The notes under the pieces were generated by a model that saw only the letters and a list, made by a program, of their open reading frames with translations, did no database searches and was not told the origin of the DNA. This document shows, piece after piece, positions 18,053 to 25,213 of a stretch of 25,877 nt of DNA. Every line of letters begins with the position of its first letter. Positions within the stretch are counted from its first letter, which is position 1. The position numbers and the translations under genes were made by a program. The DNA comes from JANPJV01 sp031425695 (lineage in GTDB: Bacteria > Pseudomonadota > Gammaproteobacteria > Xanthomonadales > SZUA-5): contig JANPJV010000304.1 in the NCBI GenBank assembly GCA_031425695.1, positions 1 to 25,877 of the forward strand, given 5' to 3'.

Positions 18053-19998
18053 GCGGCGGCTCCACTTTGCGCGTGAACGCCGGCCCGCGGCGCCACACGC
18101 GGGATCGACAGCCGAAAATGGGTACCCTGTCCGGGAATGCTGTCGCAGCTGATGTTGCCGCCGAGCAACTGCGTGGTGAGGTTGTAGACGATGTGCAGGC
18201 CGAGGCCGCTGCCGCCACTGCCGCGCCGCGTGGTGAAGTAGGGTTCGAAGATGCGTTCGCAGGTTTCGGCATCCATGCCGACGCCGTCGTCGCGATAATC
18301 GATCGTCACCGTCTCGCCCTCGCTTGCGGCCTGGATTTCGATGCTGCCACCGTCGGTTCCATCGAAGGCATGCACGAGAGAATTGATCACCAGGTTGACG
18401 ATGATCTGATACAGGGCGCCCGGATAGGTGTCCAGGATGAGTTGGTCGGCGCAGTCGATCTTTACGCGGCCGCGGCTCTTCTTCATACGCGGGTAAAGCG
18501 ACAGCAGGATTTCATTCAAGTATTCGCGCAATGCGAACTGCCGCCGTTGCTCGCTCGACTGATCGACCGCTACCTGCTTGAAGCTGCGCACCAGATGACT
18601 CGCGCGCTCGAGGTTGCGCAGGATCAGATCGCTCGAGAGCCGTGCCTGCTCCAGATAGCGGTCGAGATCGCCGCGCGTCATTTGCCGCTCGCTCAGGGTG
18701 CGCAGCAGCGTCTCGGTTTCGGCCTGCAGATGCGAGGCGGCGGTCACGCCCACGCCGAGTGGCGTGTTGATCTCGTGGGCGACTCCGGCGACCAGGCTGC
18801 CGAGCGCCGCGAGCTTTTCCGATTCGACCAGTTGCCGCTGGGCGCTCTTGAGCTCGTCGAGCGTGGCGGTGAGCTCGCGATTCGCCTGGGCCAGCGCGTG
18901 CGTGCGCCGTTCCACGCGCAGCTCGAGCTCCTCGTTGAGGCGTCGCAACTCTTCTTCGGCAGCCTTCAACCGCGAGATGTCGCGGTTGGTGCCAACCATG
19001 CGCAAGGCCTTGCCTTGCGCGTCGCGTCCGACCACCCTGCCCTTGCCCAGGACCCACAGCCAGCCCCCCGAGTTCGTGCGCATGCGGTAGCTGCATTCGA
19101 AGTGATCGATATCACCCTTGAGGTGACCGACCAGCGCGTCCTTCAGCGCGACGCGGTCATCCTCGTGGACGATTTCGAGATAAGCGAGCAGGCGCCGGAA
19201 CTCGACGGCGGTCGACGCTGAGGTTTCCGGCAGGGCGTTTTCGCGCTTGATGTCGCCAGTGGCGAGGTCGATGTCCCAGAGCTCGTCGCCGCTGCCCCAC
19301 AGCGAGAGCTTGAGGCGCTCCTCGGACACGCGCAATGCCTCTTCGCTGGCGCGCAGCTCGGTGATGTCGAAAGTGGTGCCGACCATGCGCAGCGCCTGTC
19401 CGCGCGCGTCACGCGCGAACACCCGCCCACGCGAAAGCAGCCAGCGCCAGTTGCCCTCCACATCGGGGGAGCGATAGCTGCATTCGAACAGCTCGCTCTG
19501 CCCGCGGATGCAGGCGCCAAGCAGTGTCCGAAATCGCGGCAGGTCATCGGGATGCACGTACGGTGTGTACGCTTCCAGCGTGTCGGCCTTGGCCGAGCGC
19601 GTCACCTCCATGTGCTCCAGCCGATTGCGCCGCAACAGCTCGCCGGTGCGGATATCCGCGTCCCAGAGCTCGCCGCGGCTGCCCCACAGGGAATGCTTGA
19701 GCAGCGCCTCGCTCTGCACCAGCGCATCGCGCGAACGCTCGTTCTCGCGCTGCCATAAACGCCAGCGCCAGCCGAGCACCCCGAGGGTACCCAAAATGGT
19801 CAGCGCAAACAGCCCACGCACCCACAGCCGCTGGTCGATCGGTGCCGATGTTGCCTCGCTGCGCGTCGACGGCGGCGCCTGCGCAGAAGCTGGAGCAAGA
19901 GCGCAGACGCCCATCAGCAACAACCCGATCACCAATCCGCGCGCGCCACCCCACCTCGGAACACCCGCCCGATGGCGAAACCCAGCCGGCACCCCCAT
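18049..19998 (-). CDS. Membrane sensor histidine kinase with two PAS domains
   Basis: The 649-residue product has an N-terminal hydrophobic segment (about 20-40, possibly a signal peptide ending near ASAQA), a short periplasmic stretch, a membrane helix (about 60-76), two consecutive PAS/PAC domains (about 95-215 and 225-345), a coiled coil and a kinase core. Phosphoacceptor is His408 in AHEINTPLG; N box NLVINSLVHAF, DDGVGM and GSGLGLHIVYN complete it. From LVESEK through the ATPase domain it is clearly paralogous to the next gene, including the identical RSFKQVAVDQSSEQ. No receiver domain is present. An ATG at 20010 is also in frame, but the ATG at 19998 has GGAGG five bases upstream and is preferred. 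The two PAS domains are alike and suggest internal duplication; ligand or cofactor is unknown. Confidence 0.9.
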   Translation of the reverse strand: MGVPAGFRHRAGVPRWGGARGLVIGLLLMGVCALAPASAQAPPSTRSEATSAPIDQRLWVRGLFALTILGTLGVLGWRWRLWQRENERSRDALVQSEALLKHSLWGSRGELWDADIRTGELLRRNRLEHMEVTRSAKADTLEAYTPYVHPDDLPRFRTLLGACIRGQSELFECSYRSPDVEGNWRWLLSRGRVFARDARGQALRMVGTTFDITELRASEEALRVSEERLKLSLWGSGDELWDIDLATGDIKRENALPETSASTAVEFRRLLAYLEIVHEDDRVALKDALVGHLKGDIDHFECSYRMRTNSGGWLWVLGKGRVVGRDAQGKALRMVGTNRDISRLKAAEEELRRLNEELELRVERRTHALAQANRELTATLDELKSAQRQLVESEKLAALGSLVAGVAHEINTPLGVGVTAASHLQAETETLLRTLSERQMTRGDLDRYLEQARLSSDLILRNLERASHLVRSFKQVAVDQSSEQRRQFALREYLNEILLSLYPRMKKSRGRVKIDCADQLILDTYPGALYQIIVNLVINSLVHAFDGTDGGSIEIQAASEGETVTIDYRDDGVGMDAETCERIFEPYFTTRRGSGGSGLGLHIVYNLTTQLLGGNISCDSIPGQGTHFRLSIPRVAPRAGVHAQSGAAA

Positions 19999-20079
19999 GC
20001 CTTCCTCCATGGGCGTCAGCGTACTCCGTTCACACGGCTCAGCGCACCTGTTCGCGATGGAATCGACCCACGCCTGCGC

Positions 20080-20109
20080 GACTGCACGGTGCAGTCGGTT
20101 GCCGACTGC
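20080..20109. promoter_or_regulatory. Two overlapping perfect dyads in a divergent promoter region
   Basis: GACTGCAC-G-GTGCAGTC (20080-20096) and GCAGTCGG-TTG-CCGACTGC (20091-20109) are both perfect inverted repeats and share the middle GCAGTC. This gives three GACTGC half-sites in alternating orientation. TGCGATC occurs at 20107, 20124 and 20144. The site lies about 80 bases upstream of the kinase start and 120 bases upstream of the thiolase start. An operator for either gene is likely; as RNA, the two stems would exclude each other. The rest of the gap shows only a possible CATAAT -10 box near 20192. Confidence 0.5.
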
Positions 20110-20228
20110 GATCTAGACGTTCGTGCGATCAGCCCTCCCCACCTGCGATCAAGAGGTCCAGGCGAGGTGCGCAGGCTCGGCACGGCGCTGCCATAATCGG
20201 CGGCCTCCTTCTCCTGCGAGCAAAGCCC

Positions 20229-21416
20229 ATGGGCAGCAATGCGGATTCGATCGTGATCGTCGGCGCGAAGCGCACGGCGATTGGTTCTTTCAACGGTGTG
20301 TTCGCAGGCGTGCCGTCGCCGACGCTGGGTGCGACTGCGATTCGCGCGGCGCTGGAAGCGGGTGGGGTGGCGGCCGGGGACGTCTCGGAAGTGATCATGG
20401 GTTGCGTACTGCCGGCGGGTGTCGGCCAGGCACCGGCGCGGCAGGCTGCGCTGCAGGCGGGCATTCCGGTCGGCACCGGCTGCACCACGATCAACAAGGT
20501 CTGCGGCTCGGGGATGAAGGCCGTGATGCTGGCGCACGACATCCTCAAGGCGGGCGAAGCGACTGTCGTCGTCGCCGGTGGCATGGAGTCGATGACCAAT
20601 GCGCCGTACCTGCTGCAGAAGGCGCGTTTCGGCTACCGCTTCGGCCACTCCGAAGTGCTCGATCACATGGCACTGGACGGCTTGCAGAACGCAGCAGATC
20701 GCAAGGCGATGGGCGAGTTTGCCGAGCTGTGCGCGTCCAAGTACACGTTCACCCGCGAAGAGCAGGATGCGTTCTCGACTGAATCGGTGCGTCGCGCGCT
20801 GGCGGCGCAAGGCAATGGTGCCTTCGCCGACGAAATCGCACCCGTCACGGTTGCCGGCCGCAAGGGCGACGTCGTGATCACCGCGGACGAAGAGCCGCCG
20901 GCCTGCGACATCGGCAAGATCGGCAGCCTGCGCCCGGCCTTCAAGAAGGACGGCACGGTCACTGCTGCCAGTTCGTCGAAGATCAGCGACGGCGCCGCCG
21001 CGCTGGTGGTCACGACCGCGCAGAATGCCGCTGCCCGGGGCCTCACCGCGCTCGCGACCGTGGTCGCCCACGCCACCCATTCGCAGGAACCGGAGTGGTT
21101 CACCACCGCGCCGGTGCAAGCCATCGTCAAGGTCATCGCCAAGGCCGGCTGGAAGCAGGAAGACGTCGACCTGTTCGAGATCAATGAGGCCTTTGCCGTG
21201 GTCGCGATGGCGCCCATCCGTGAGCTCGGAATCGATGCGGCGAAGGTCAACGTCAACGGCGGCGCCTGTGCGCTTGGCCACCCCATCGGCTCGAGTGGCG
21301 CGCGCCTCATCGTGACCCTGATCCACGCGCTCAAGCGCAACGGTGGCAAGCGCGGCGTCGCGGCGCTGTGCATCGGTGGCGGCGAAGCGACCGCGATCGC
21401 GATCGAAGTGGCGTAG
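20229..21416 (+). CDS. Acetyl-CoA C-acetyltransferase (thiolase)
   Basis: Degradative or biosynthetic thiolase joining or splitting acetoacetyl-CoA and acetyl-CoA. The 395-residue product has the acylated Cys92 in NKVCGSGMK, NEAF (319-322), His351 in GGACALGHPIGSSG and the second catalytic Cys381 in LCIGGGEA; all thiolase active-site residues are present. Length and the NEAFAVV text point to short-chain acetoacetyl-CoA thiolases of the ACAT1/AtoB/PhaA type rather than FadA. In this neighbourhood it most likely handles the acetoacetyl-CoA that ends leucine breakdown, but a general role or a polyhydroxybutyrate role is possible; no phaB or phaC is in view. The ATG at 20229 gives the standard N-terminus (SIVIVGAKRTAIGSFNG); no strong Shine-Dalgarno sequence is seen. 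Confidence 0.92.
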   Translation: MGSNADSIVIVGAKRTAIGSFNGVFAGVPSPTLGATAIRAALEAGGVAAGDVSEVIMGCVLPAGVGQAPARQAALQAGIPVGTGCTTINKVCGSGMKAVMLAHDILKAGEATVVVAGGMESMTNAPYLLQKARFGYRFGHSEVLDHMALDGLQNAADRKAMGEFAELCASKYTFTREEQDAFSTESVRRALAAQGNGAFADEIAPVTVAGRKGDVVITADEEPPACDIGKIGSLRPAFKKDGTVTAASSSKISDGAAALVVTTAQNAAARGLTALATVVAHATHSQEPEWFTTAPVQAIVKVIAKAGWKQEDVDLFEINEAFAVVAMAPIRELGIDAAKVNVNGGACALGHPIGSSGARLIVTLIHALKRNGGKRGVAALCIGGGEATAIAIEVA

Positions 21417-21427
21417 GCGAAGTTCAC

Positions 21428-21502
21428 GTGGGTCCGGACCATGTCCGGACGCTTTTGGCCCCAGGTGAAAATCAAACGCGTCCGGACAAGGTCCGGACCC
21501 AC
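21428..21502. repeat. Family A inverted repeat (copy A2)
   Basis: Left arm: GTGGGT, core CCGGACCATGTCC, GGACGCTTTT (21428-21456); right arm: GCGTCC, core GGACAAGGTCCGG, ACCCAC ending at 21502. The arms are near-perfect complements around about 20 bases. Both arms and the flanking CACGTGGGT / CCCACACAAG closely match copy A1. It begins 11 bases after the thiolase stop and may serve as its terminator. Confidence 0.85.
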
Positions 21503-21534
21503 ACAAGACGTCACTTTCAGCACTTGCCAGCAAG

Positions 21535-21588
21535 TTAGACCACTCAGTGTGAAGACGGCTACACTAGAGGTAACCGAATACTCGGTTA
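21535..21588 (+). promoter_or_regulatory. Putative promoter and leader hairpin of the lipoprotein gene
   Basis: TTAGAC (21535-21540) and TACACT (21560-21565), 19 bases apart, make a weak sigma-70-like promoter. Just downstream, TAACCGA and TCGGTTA (21571-21577 and 21582-21588) form a perfect seven-base stem with loop ATAC. The hairpin lies in the leader, about 50 bases before the ATG, and could stabilise the mRNA or be an operator. No experimental support. Confidence 0.35.
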
Positions 21589-21637
21589 TCCGTGCTTCGT
21601 GCCGGATCGTCTTGCCATCTTTATCGAGGAATCCACC

Positions 21638-22057
21638 ATGAATTTCATCAAGCTCGCGGCGCTGACCGCGGCACTCTCCTTGGCCGCCTGCAGCGATCAG
21701 AAGAGCGCGACCAGCACGCCGACCCCGGCTGCTGCTCCTGCTGCCACCACCGCGCCGGCGACCACGGACGCCGCCGCCTCCACGCAGGCCGCTGCCGACG
21801 CCGCCGCAACTGCCGCGTCTGCTGCTGACACCGCCGCTGCTGCCGCAACCGATGCCGCTGCCGCTGCTGGTGATGCCGCCGCTGCCGCCGGTGACGCCGC
21901 CGCTGCCGTGACCACTGACGCCGCTGCCGCCGCGACCACGGTTGCGACCGATGCCGCTGATGCCGCGACTGCCGCCGCCGCCGACGCCGCCCAGGCGACT
22001 GCCGATGCCGCACAGGCCGTTGCGGACGAGAAGAAAGAAGAAGCCAAGCCGCAGTAA
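21638..22057 (+). CDS. Alanine-rich outer-membrane lipoprotein
   Basis: The 139-residue product begins with a lipoprotein signal: MNFIKLAALTAALSLAACS, with LAAC placing the lipid on Cys18. Serine at the next position predicts outer-membrane sorting. A Thr/Pro/Ala linker (about 24-40) is followed by about 85 residues made almost only of Ala with regularly spaced Asp, Thr and Gly; AGDAAAA recurs every seven residues around 75-92. The end is charged (DEKKEEAKPQ). The frame is open upstream, but GAGGA seven bases before the ATG at 21638 and the lipobox fix the start. The periodic helix recalls the alanine-zipper of Lpp, but the protein is longer, lacks a terminal lysine and shares no clear identity. 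A strong terminator follows. The function is unknown. Confidence 0.85.
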   Translation: MNFIKLAALTAALSLAACSDQKSATSTPTPAAAPAATTAPATTDAAASTQAAADAAATAASAADTAAAAATDAAAAAGDAAAAAGDAAAAVTTDAAAAATTVATDAADAATAAAADAAQATADAAQAVADEKKEEAKPQ

Positions 22058-22094
22058 GGCTTTACTTCTCGCGGGCTAGCCCGTGGGTGAAAAT

Positions 22095-22124
22095 ATGCCC
22101 GGCCTCGTGCCGGGCATTTTCGTT
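22095..22124 (+). terminator. Rho-independent terminator after the lipoprotein gene
   Basis: A perfect nine-base stem ATGCCCGGC/GCCGGGCAT with loop CTCGT is preceded by AAAAT and followed by TTTCGTTT. The A-rich flank makes it usable in both directions. It lies about 40 bases after the lipoprotein stop. A second small palindrome, CGGGCTAGCCCG, lies just before it. Confidence 0.88.
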
Positions 22125-22142
22125 TGGGGGGCGCTGCACTGA

Positions 22143-22231
22143 TTTGGAGTGCGGCGCTCTGCGCCGCTTTGGATGCTTCTGCCTCTTTCCGCGAAGAGCA
22201 TCCAAAGCGGCGCGGAGCGCCGCACTCCAAA
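22143..22231. repeat. Family C inverted repeat with GGAGTGCGGCGC ends
   Basis: The left arm starts TTTGGAGTGCGGCGCTCTGC and runs on through GCCGCTTTGGATGC; the right arm starts GCATCCAAAGCGGCGC and ends GAGCGCCGCACTCCAAA. The arms pair over about 35 bases around a loop of roughly 16. The GCACTCCAAA end also occurs at 133-142 without its partner. The element lies between the lipoprotein terminator and the next gene. Confidence 0.85.
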
Positions 22232-22316
22232 CACGAGCGCCGCAGGACGCGCCCCCTCGCCAGGCCCTCACAAATCGCGGTGCTATCCTGCTGATTCATC
22301 CTTGCAGGAGACGCGC

Positions 22317-22706
22317 GTGAACGCCATTCCACTGCTGCTGATCCCCGTCATCATTGCGCACCTGCTCGTGCTGGTCGGCGGTGGCCTGGATACAGCCTGG
22401 ATGACCTTCACCCTGCCCTCCGACGCCCCCTTCTCGCTCACCGCGGGCACCGTGACTTTGTTCGTCGGCTTGCTCACGCTGTTCGCCGAAGTCTTCAAAG
22501 CAACGCGCTCGACGCGCGCATCGATGCTCGACCAGAGCCTTTCGCTGACCTTGTTCGTGATCCTGCTGATCGAGTTCCTGCTCTGGGGCGCGGCCGCGAA
22601 CAGCGTGTTTTTCCTGCTCTTGGCGATGACCCTGGTCGACGTAATCGCCGGATTTGCAGTCGGACTTGCGGTAGCCCGGCGCGATATAGGCATCATGCGA
22701 GAGTAA
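22317..22706 (+). CDS. Small four-helix membrane protein of unknown function
   Basis: The 129-residue product is mostly hydrophobic, with four probable membrane helices: about 3-22, 43-62, 73-92 and 95-117. Short charged links (KATRSTRAS near 61-69, ARRD near 120-123) separate or end them. I do not recognise a family. The start is GTG at 22317, set by AGGAG six bases upstream; there is an open frame before it but no better site. It ends 17 bases before the methylcrotonyl-CoA carboxylase subunit, in the same direction, so the two are probably co-transcribed. A role in uptake or in membrane placement linked to leucine oxidation is conceivable but only by position. Confidence 0.82.
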   Translation: MNAIPLLLIPVIIAHLLVLVGGGLDTAWMTFTLPSDAPFSLTAGTVTLFVGLLTLFAEVFKATRSTRASMLDQSLSLTLFVILLIEFLLWGAAANSVFFLLLAMTLVDVIAGFAVGLAVARRDIGIMRE

Positions 22707-22723
22707 ACGCGTGAGGAAGCTCC

Positions 22724-24331
22724 ATGCCCGTCATTGAATCCCGGATCGACACCCGGTCGGAAGACTTTGCCGCGAACGCTGCGCAACTGCGCGGACTGGT
22801 TGACCAGCTCCAGCGCGAGTTGCACCAGGCTGCGCTCGGCGGCGGCGAGAAGGCGCGCCAGAAGCACACCGAGCGCGGGAAGTTGCTGCCGCGAGAGCGC
22901 ATCCGCGCGCTGCTCGATTCCGGCTCGCCGTTCCTCGAGTTCTCGCCGCTGGCGGCGCATGGGATGTACGACGGTGCAGCCCCCAGCGCGGGCGTGATCG
23001 CGGGCATCGGCCGGGTGGCCGGCAATGAAGTCGTCGTCGTGGCCAACGATGCCACGGTCAAGGGCGGCACCTATTTCCCGATGACCGTCAAAAAGCACCT
23101 GCGCGCGCAGGAGATCGCACTCGAGAATCGCTTGCCCTGTGTGTATCTGGTTGATTCTGGAGGCGCTTTCCTGCCGCTGCAGGACGAGGTCTTTCCCGAC
23201 CGCGAACACTTTGGCCGCATCTTCTACAACCAGGCGCGACTGTCGTCGCAGAACATTCCGCAGATTGCCGTGGTCATGGGCTCCTGCACGGCTGGCGGCG
23301 CGTACGTCCCGGCGATGTCGGACGAAACGGTGATCGTGCGCGAACAGGGGACGATCTTTCTCGGCGGTCCGCCGCTGGTCAAGGCCGCCACTGGTGAAGT
23401 GGTCGACGCGGAATCATTGGGCGGCGCGGAAGTGCACACGTCGGTCTCCGGGGTGGCTGATCATTTCGCCGAGAACGACGCGCACGCACTTGGCATCGCC
23501 CGCGACATCCTCGGACACCTGAATCGGCAGAAAACGCTGCCGGTGGCCGTGCGCGAACCGCGTGAGCCGCTCTACGCCGCCAGCGAGATCTACGGCATCG
23601 TGCCGCGCGAACCGCGCTTTCCATTCGACATCCGCGAGGTGATTGCGCGCATCGTCGACGGCAGCGAATTCCAGGAATTCAAGGCGCGCTACGGCAAGAC
23701 GCTGATCACCGGATTCGCGCACATCCACGGCTATCCGGTCGGCATCGTTGCCAACAACGGCATCTTGTTCGCCGAGAGTGCCCTCAAGGGCGCGCACTTC
23801 ATCGAACTGTGCAACCAGCGCAACATTCCACTGGTGTTCCTGCAGAACATCACCGGCTTCATGGTCGGCCGCAAGTATGAAAACGCCGGCATCGCCAAGG
23901 ACGGTGCCAAGATGGTGACCGCGGTCGCCTGCTCGCATGTTCCCAAGTTCACCGTGATCATCGGCGGCAGCTTCGGGGCGGGCAATTACGCCATGTGCGG
24001 CCGCGCCTACCAGCCCCGTTTCCTCTGGATGTGGCCGAATGCGCGCATCAGCGTGATGGGCGGCGAACAGGCCGCGAGCGTGCTGGCGACAGTCCGCCGC
24101 GATAGCCTGGAAGCCTCCGGCAAGCAATGGTCGCAGGCCGAAGAAGACGGGTTCAAGTCGCCGATCCGTGACCAATACGAGCGCCAGGGCAATCCCTACT
24201 ACGCGAGCGCGCGCCTGTGGGACGACGGCATCATCGATCCCGCCGATACCCGCCGCGTCCTCGGCCTGGGCTTGAGCGCCTGCTTCAATGCCCCGATCAC
24301 GCCGCAGCGGTTCGGCGTATTCCGCATGTAG
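22724..24331 (+). CDS. liuB: 3-Methylcrotonyl-CoA carboxylase, carboxyltransferase (beta) subunit
   Basis: Transfers the carboxyl group from biotin to 3-methylcrotonyl-CoA, giving 3-methylglutaconyl-CoA in leucine breakdown. The 535-residue product is full length for the family. Seen: the linker RGKLLPRERI, an N-terminal crotonase-type half with VDSGGAFLPLQDEVFPD and GSCTAGGAYVPAMSDE, and a C-terminal half with NNGILFAESALKGAHFIELC, FLQNITGFMVG and FGAGNYAMCGRAYQPRF. This text distinguishes it from propionyl-CoA and acetyl-CoA carboxyltransferases. The ATG at 22724 follows GAGGAAG closely. The biotin-carrying alpha subunit (liuD) and 3-methylglutaconyl-CoA hydratase (liuC) are not in the window; what follows instead is a hairpin and a J-like membrane protein. 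Alpha may lie beyond the right edge or elsewhere. Confidence 0.95.
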   Translation: MPVIESRIDTRSEDFAANAAQLRGLVDQLQRELHQAALGGGEKARQKHTERGKLLPRERIRALLDSGSPFLEFSPLAAHGMYDGAAPSAGVIAGIGRVAGNEVVVVANDATVKGGTYFPMTVKKHLRAQEIALENRLPCVYLVDSGGAFLPLQDEVFPDREHFGRIFYNQARLSSQNIPQIAVVMGSCTAGGAYVPAMSDETVIVREQGTIFLGGPPLVKAATGEVVDAESLGGAEVHTSVSGVADHFAENDAHALGIARDILGHLNRQKTLPVAVREPREPLYAASEIYGIVPREPRFPFDIREVIARIVDGSEFQEFKARYGKTLITGFAHIHGYPVGIVANNGILFAESALKGAHFIELCNQRNIPLVFLQNITGFMVGRKYENAGIAKDGAKMVTAVACSHVPKFTVIIGGSFGAGNYAMCGRAYQPRFLWMWPNARISVMGGEQAASVLATVRRDSLEASGKQWSQAEEDGFKSPIRDQYERQGNPYYASARLWDDGIIDPADTRRVLGLGLSACFNAPITPQRFGVFRM

Positions 24332-24336
24332 GCTGG

Positions 24337-24410
24337 TGGAGGGCGCCACTCCTGCGGCGCCGCCGTTTTTTACCAGAACACCAGCGGCGGCGCAGGAGCG
24401 CCGCCCTCCA
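24337..24410. repeat. Family D inverted repeat with TGGAGGGCG ends
   Basis: The left arm TGGAGGGCGCCACTCCTGC continues GGCGCCGCCG; the right arm is CGGCGGCGCAGGAGCG followed by CCGCCCTCCA. One or two bases differ in length between arms. The loop begins with TTTTTT, so the left arm's inner hairpin could also end transcription. It lies five bases after the carboxylase stop and 21 bases before the next start. Confidence 0.8.
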
Positions 24411-24431
24411 GAAGCAACAAAGGAAACAAGC

Positions 24432-25178
24432 ATGTCCTGGCCCTGGAGCACGATTGGTCTGCCCGATGACGCGACGCCGAGCGAGATCCGCGCGGCGCAT
24501 GCGACCTGGCGGGCGCGCACGGATGCGGCTATGGACGGCGAGCACCGGGCGCTGATCGACCGCGCCTTTGATGCCGCGCTGGCGATTGCCGAAGAGCGCG
24601 ATCCGTCCTACCTGGAACCTGGCTCGGACTACCCGAACCCCTGGCGCGATGCCGATGCACCGGCCGGTCGCGCGCCTGCGCCGCAGCTCGAGCATCCGCC
24701 AGTGCCGTCCGCGGATGTGCTCGCGACCTCCTTGCTCGGGCTGGTGCGCACCGCCCCGGATTTCGACGCGCTCGCGGTCGCGATGACCCCATTGCGTGCC
24801 TGGCGCGACGCCCAGGCGCGCACTGGCGCTGACAAATACCTGCGCGAGTGGCTGGTCGATGGTGGCCAACTGCAGCCCGCGCAGGTCGTGCGCCTGGCAC
24901 GGCTGTTCGACTGGAACCCGCAGACTGCCGCGGTGCAGGAGCGCGAGCGCGACGCCGAATGGCGCCACATCGTCTCCAGCGCCTACGCGATCGTCGCGCC
25001 GCCCGATCCCGCCTACACCAACGCCATGGGCAAGAGCTTCCTGGTCGTCGGCGCCGTCGCCGCAATCGGCCTCGCGCTGTTCATGCTCCCGCGCATCTTG
25101 GCGGGTGGCGGGAAGCTGCTGCTGCCGATCCTTCTTGCCGCAGGGTGTGCGTATTTTTTTATTCGGTGGCGCAAGTAA
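24432..25178 (+). CDS. C-terminally membrane-anchored protein with a J-domain-like start
   Basis: The 248-residue product begins MSWPWSTIGLPDDATPSEIR, which resembles the first helix of J domains (LGL..DAT..EIR.AY), but the HPD motif needed to stimulate Hsp70 is not present. A Pro/Ala-rich stretch (about 70-95) leads to a helical middle domain. Two membrane helices close the protein (about 203-219 and 228-244), ending FFIRWRK. The overall plan, degenerate J start and tail anchor, recalls the DjlB/DjlC-type proteins, though I see no specific identity. The start is set by AGGA seven bases upstream. It follows the carboxylase gene in the same direction, separated by a family D hairpin, so co-transcription is uncertain. 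Confidence 0.75.
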   Translation: MSWPWSTIGLPDDATPSEIRAAHATWRARTDAAMDGEHRALIDRAFDAALAIAEERDPSYLEPGSDYPNPWRDADAPAGRAPAPQLEHPPVPSADVLATSLLGLVRTAPDFDALAVAMTPLRAWRDAQARTGADKYLREWLVDGGQLQPAQVVRLARLFDWNPQTAAVQERERDAEWRHIVSSAYAIVAPPDPAYTNAMGKSFLVVGAVAAIGLALFMLPRILAGGGKLLLPILLAAGCAYFFIRWRK

Positions 25179-25213
25179 AGGGGCGCTTGGGTCGACTTGG
25201 GTGGGAATCCAAA

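Noticed and set aside
18067..19221. Plus-strand open frame of 384 codons opposite the PAS kinase
   Set aside because: It mirrors the kinase core and PAS coding region; the product is low in recognisable structure and the true gene has all histidine kinase boxes.
20016..21533. Minus-strand open frame of 505 codons opposite the thiolase
   Set aside because: Shadow of a gene with all thiolase active-site residues; it also runs through a family A repeat.
23414..24520. Minus-strand open frame of 368 codons opposite the carboxylase subunit
   Set aside because: Antisense shadow with no family likeness; the sense strand encodes a complete carboxyltransferase.
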